From: Dyadobacter sp. CY261 | GTDB lineage: Bacteria; Bacteroidota; Bacteroidia; Cytophagales; Spirosomataceae | Direction of reading: 5' to 3' | DNA length: 64,000 nucleotides | Assembly: GCF_021440085.1 (NCBI RefSeq) | Contig: NZ_JAKCPW010000001.1 | Span: 1,178,001-1,242,000, forward strand | Part shown: positions 63,978 to 64,000 of the stretch, one piece after another | Numbering within the stretch: the first letter of the stretch is position 1 | Layout of the letters: each line of letters begins with the position of its first letter | Position numbers and translations under genes: made by a program | The notes under the pieces: generated by a model | Told to the model about the DNA's origin: nothing | The model's database searches: none | What the model saw: the letters and a program-made list of their open reading frames with translations, nothing else

Positions 63978-64000
63978 GAACCCCGCTCATTTAGCTTACA

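Overview
The window looks like chromosomal DNA of a Bacteroidota bacterium, probably Cytophagales (a Dyadobacter-like genome would fit). Pointers are a TonB-dependent receptor followed by a DUF4249-type lipoprotein, a type IX secretion C-terminal sorting domain, large FtsX-type permeases, many short lipobox signals, and a TAnnTTTG-type promoter ahead of the tRNA. The genus is an inference; no rRNA or housekeeping protein marker is present.

The layout is that of a genomic island stacked on one tRNA-Lys(UUU) gene (63070-63142, minus strand). A tyrosine recombinase (61509-62819) lies beside the tRNA. Four copies of one composite site, paired GGTTACC arm repeats followed about 105-125 bases later by a tRNA 3'-end-like core, occur near 3.05, 3.25, 13.8 and 63.07 kb, all in the same orientation. 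I read this as successive insertions at one tRNA. Older remnants lie at 1-13.8 kb: a TlpA-like thioredoxin, a DUF2927-like lipoprotein, an unrecognised cluster at 4.3-9.8 kb with two GDxNxV-motif proteins, and two SGNH esterases. The youngest element would span 13.8-63.07 kb.

The left third of the young element (14-34 kb) is a dense defence or conflict island. It holds a DUF2971 protein; an ABC-three-component system (nuclease-like subunit, middle component, DUF3732 ATPase) with a trailing GIY-YIG nuclease; a Ser/Thr kinase paired with a SMEK-STAND NTPase; a lone PD-(D/E)XK nuclease; a patatin-like phospholipase paired with a SMEK-NTPase-HD fusion; and a cluster of five small minus-strand genes, three of them paralogous two-helix membrane proteins.

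The middle (34-46 kb) is the mobilization module: a ParA-like ATPase, a membrane protein, MobC, a MOBP-type relaxase, a candidate oriT, an XRE regulator, an ArdA antirestriction protein and an excisionase-like HTH protein. No type IV secretion genes are visible, so this would be an integrative mobilizable element that needs a helper. A MutS-like membrane ATPase, a cysteine hydrolase and a serine hydrolase are embedded in it.

The right part (46-61 kb) carries envelope cargo: lipoproteins, a TonB-dependent receptor operon, an FtsX permease and an erythromycin esterase family protein. Several decayed genes lie among them (HxlR regulator, flavoprotein-like remnant, repeat lipoprotein). The window ends with two very small genes beyond the tRNA.
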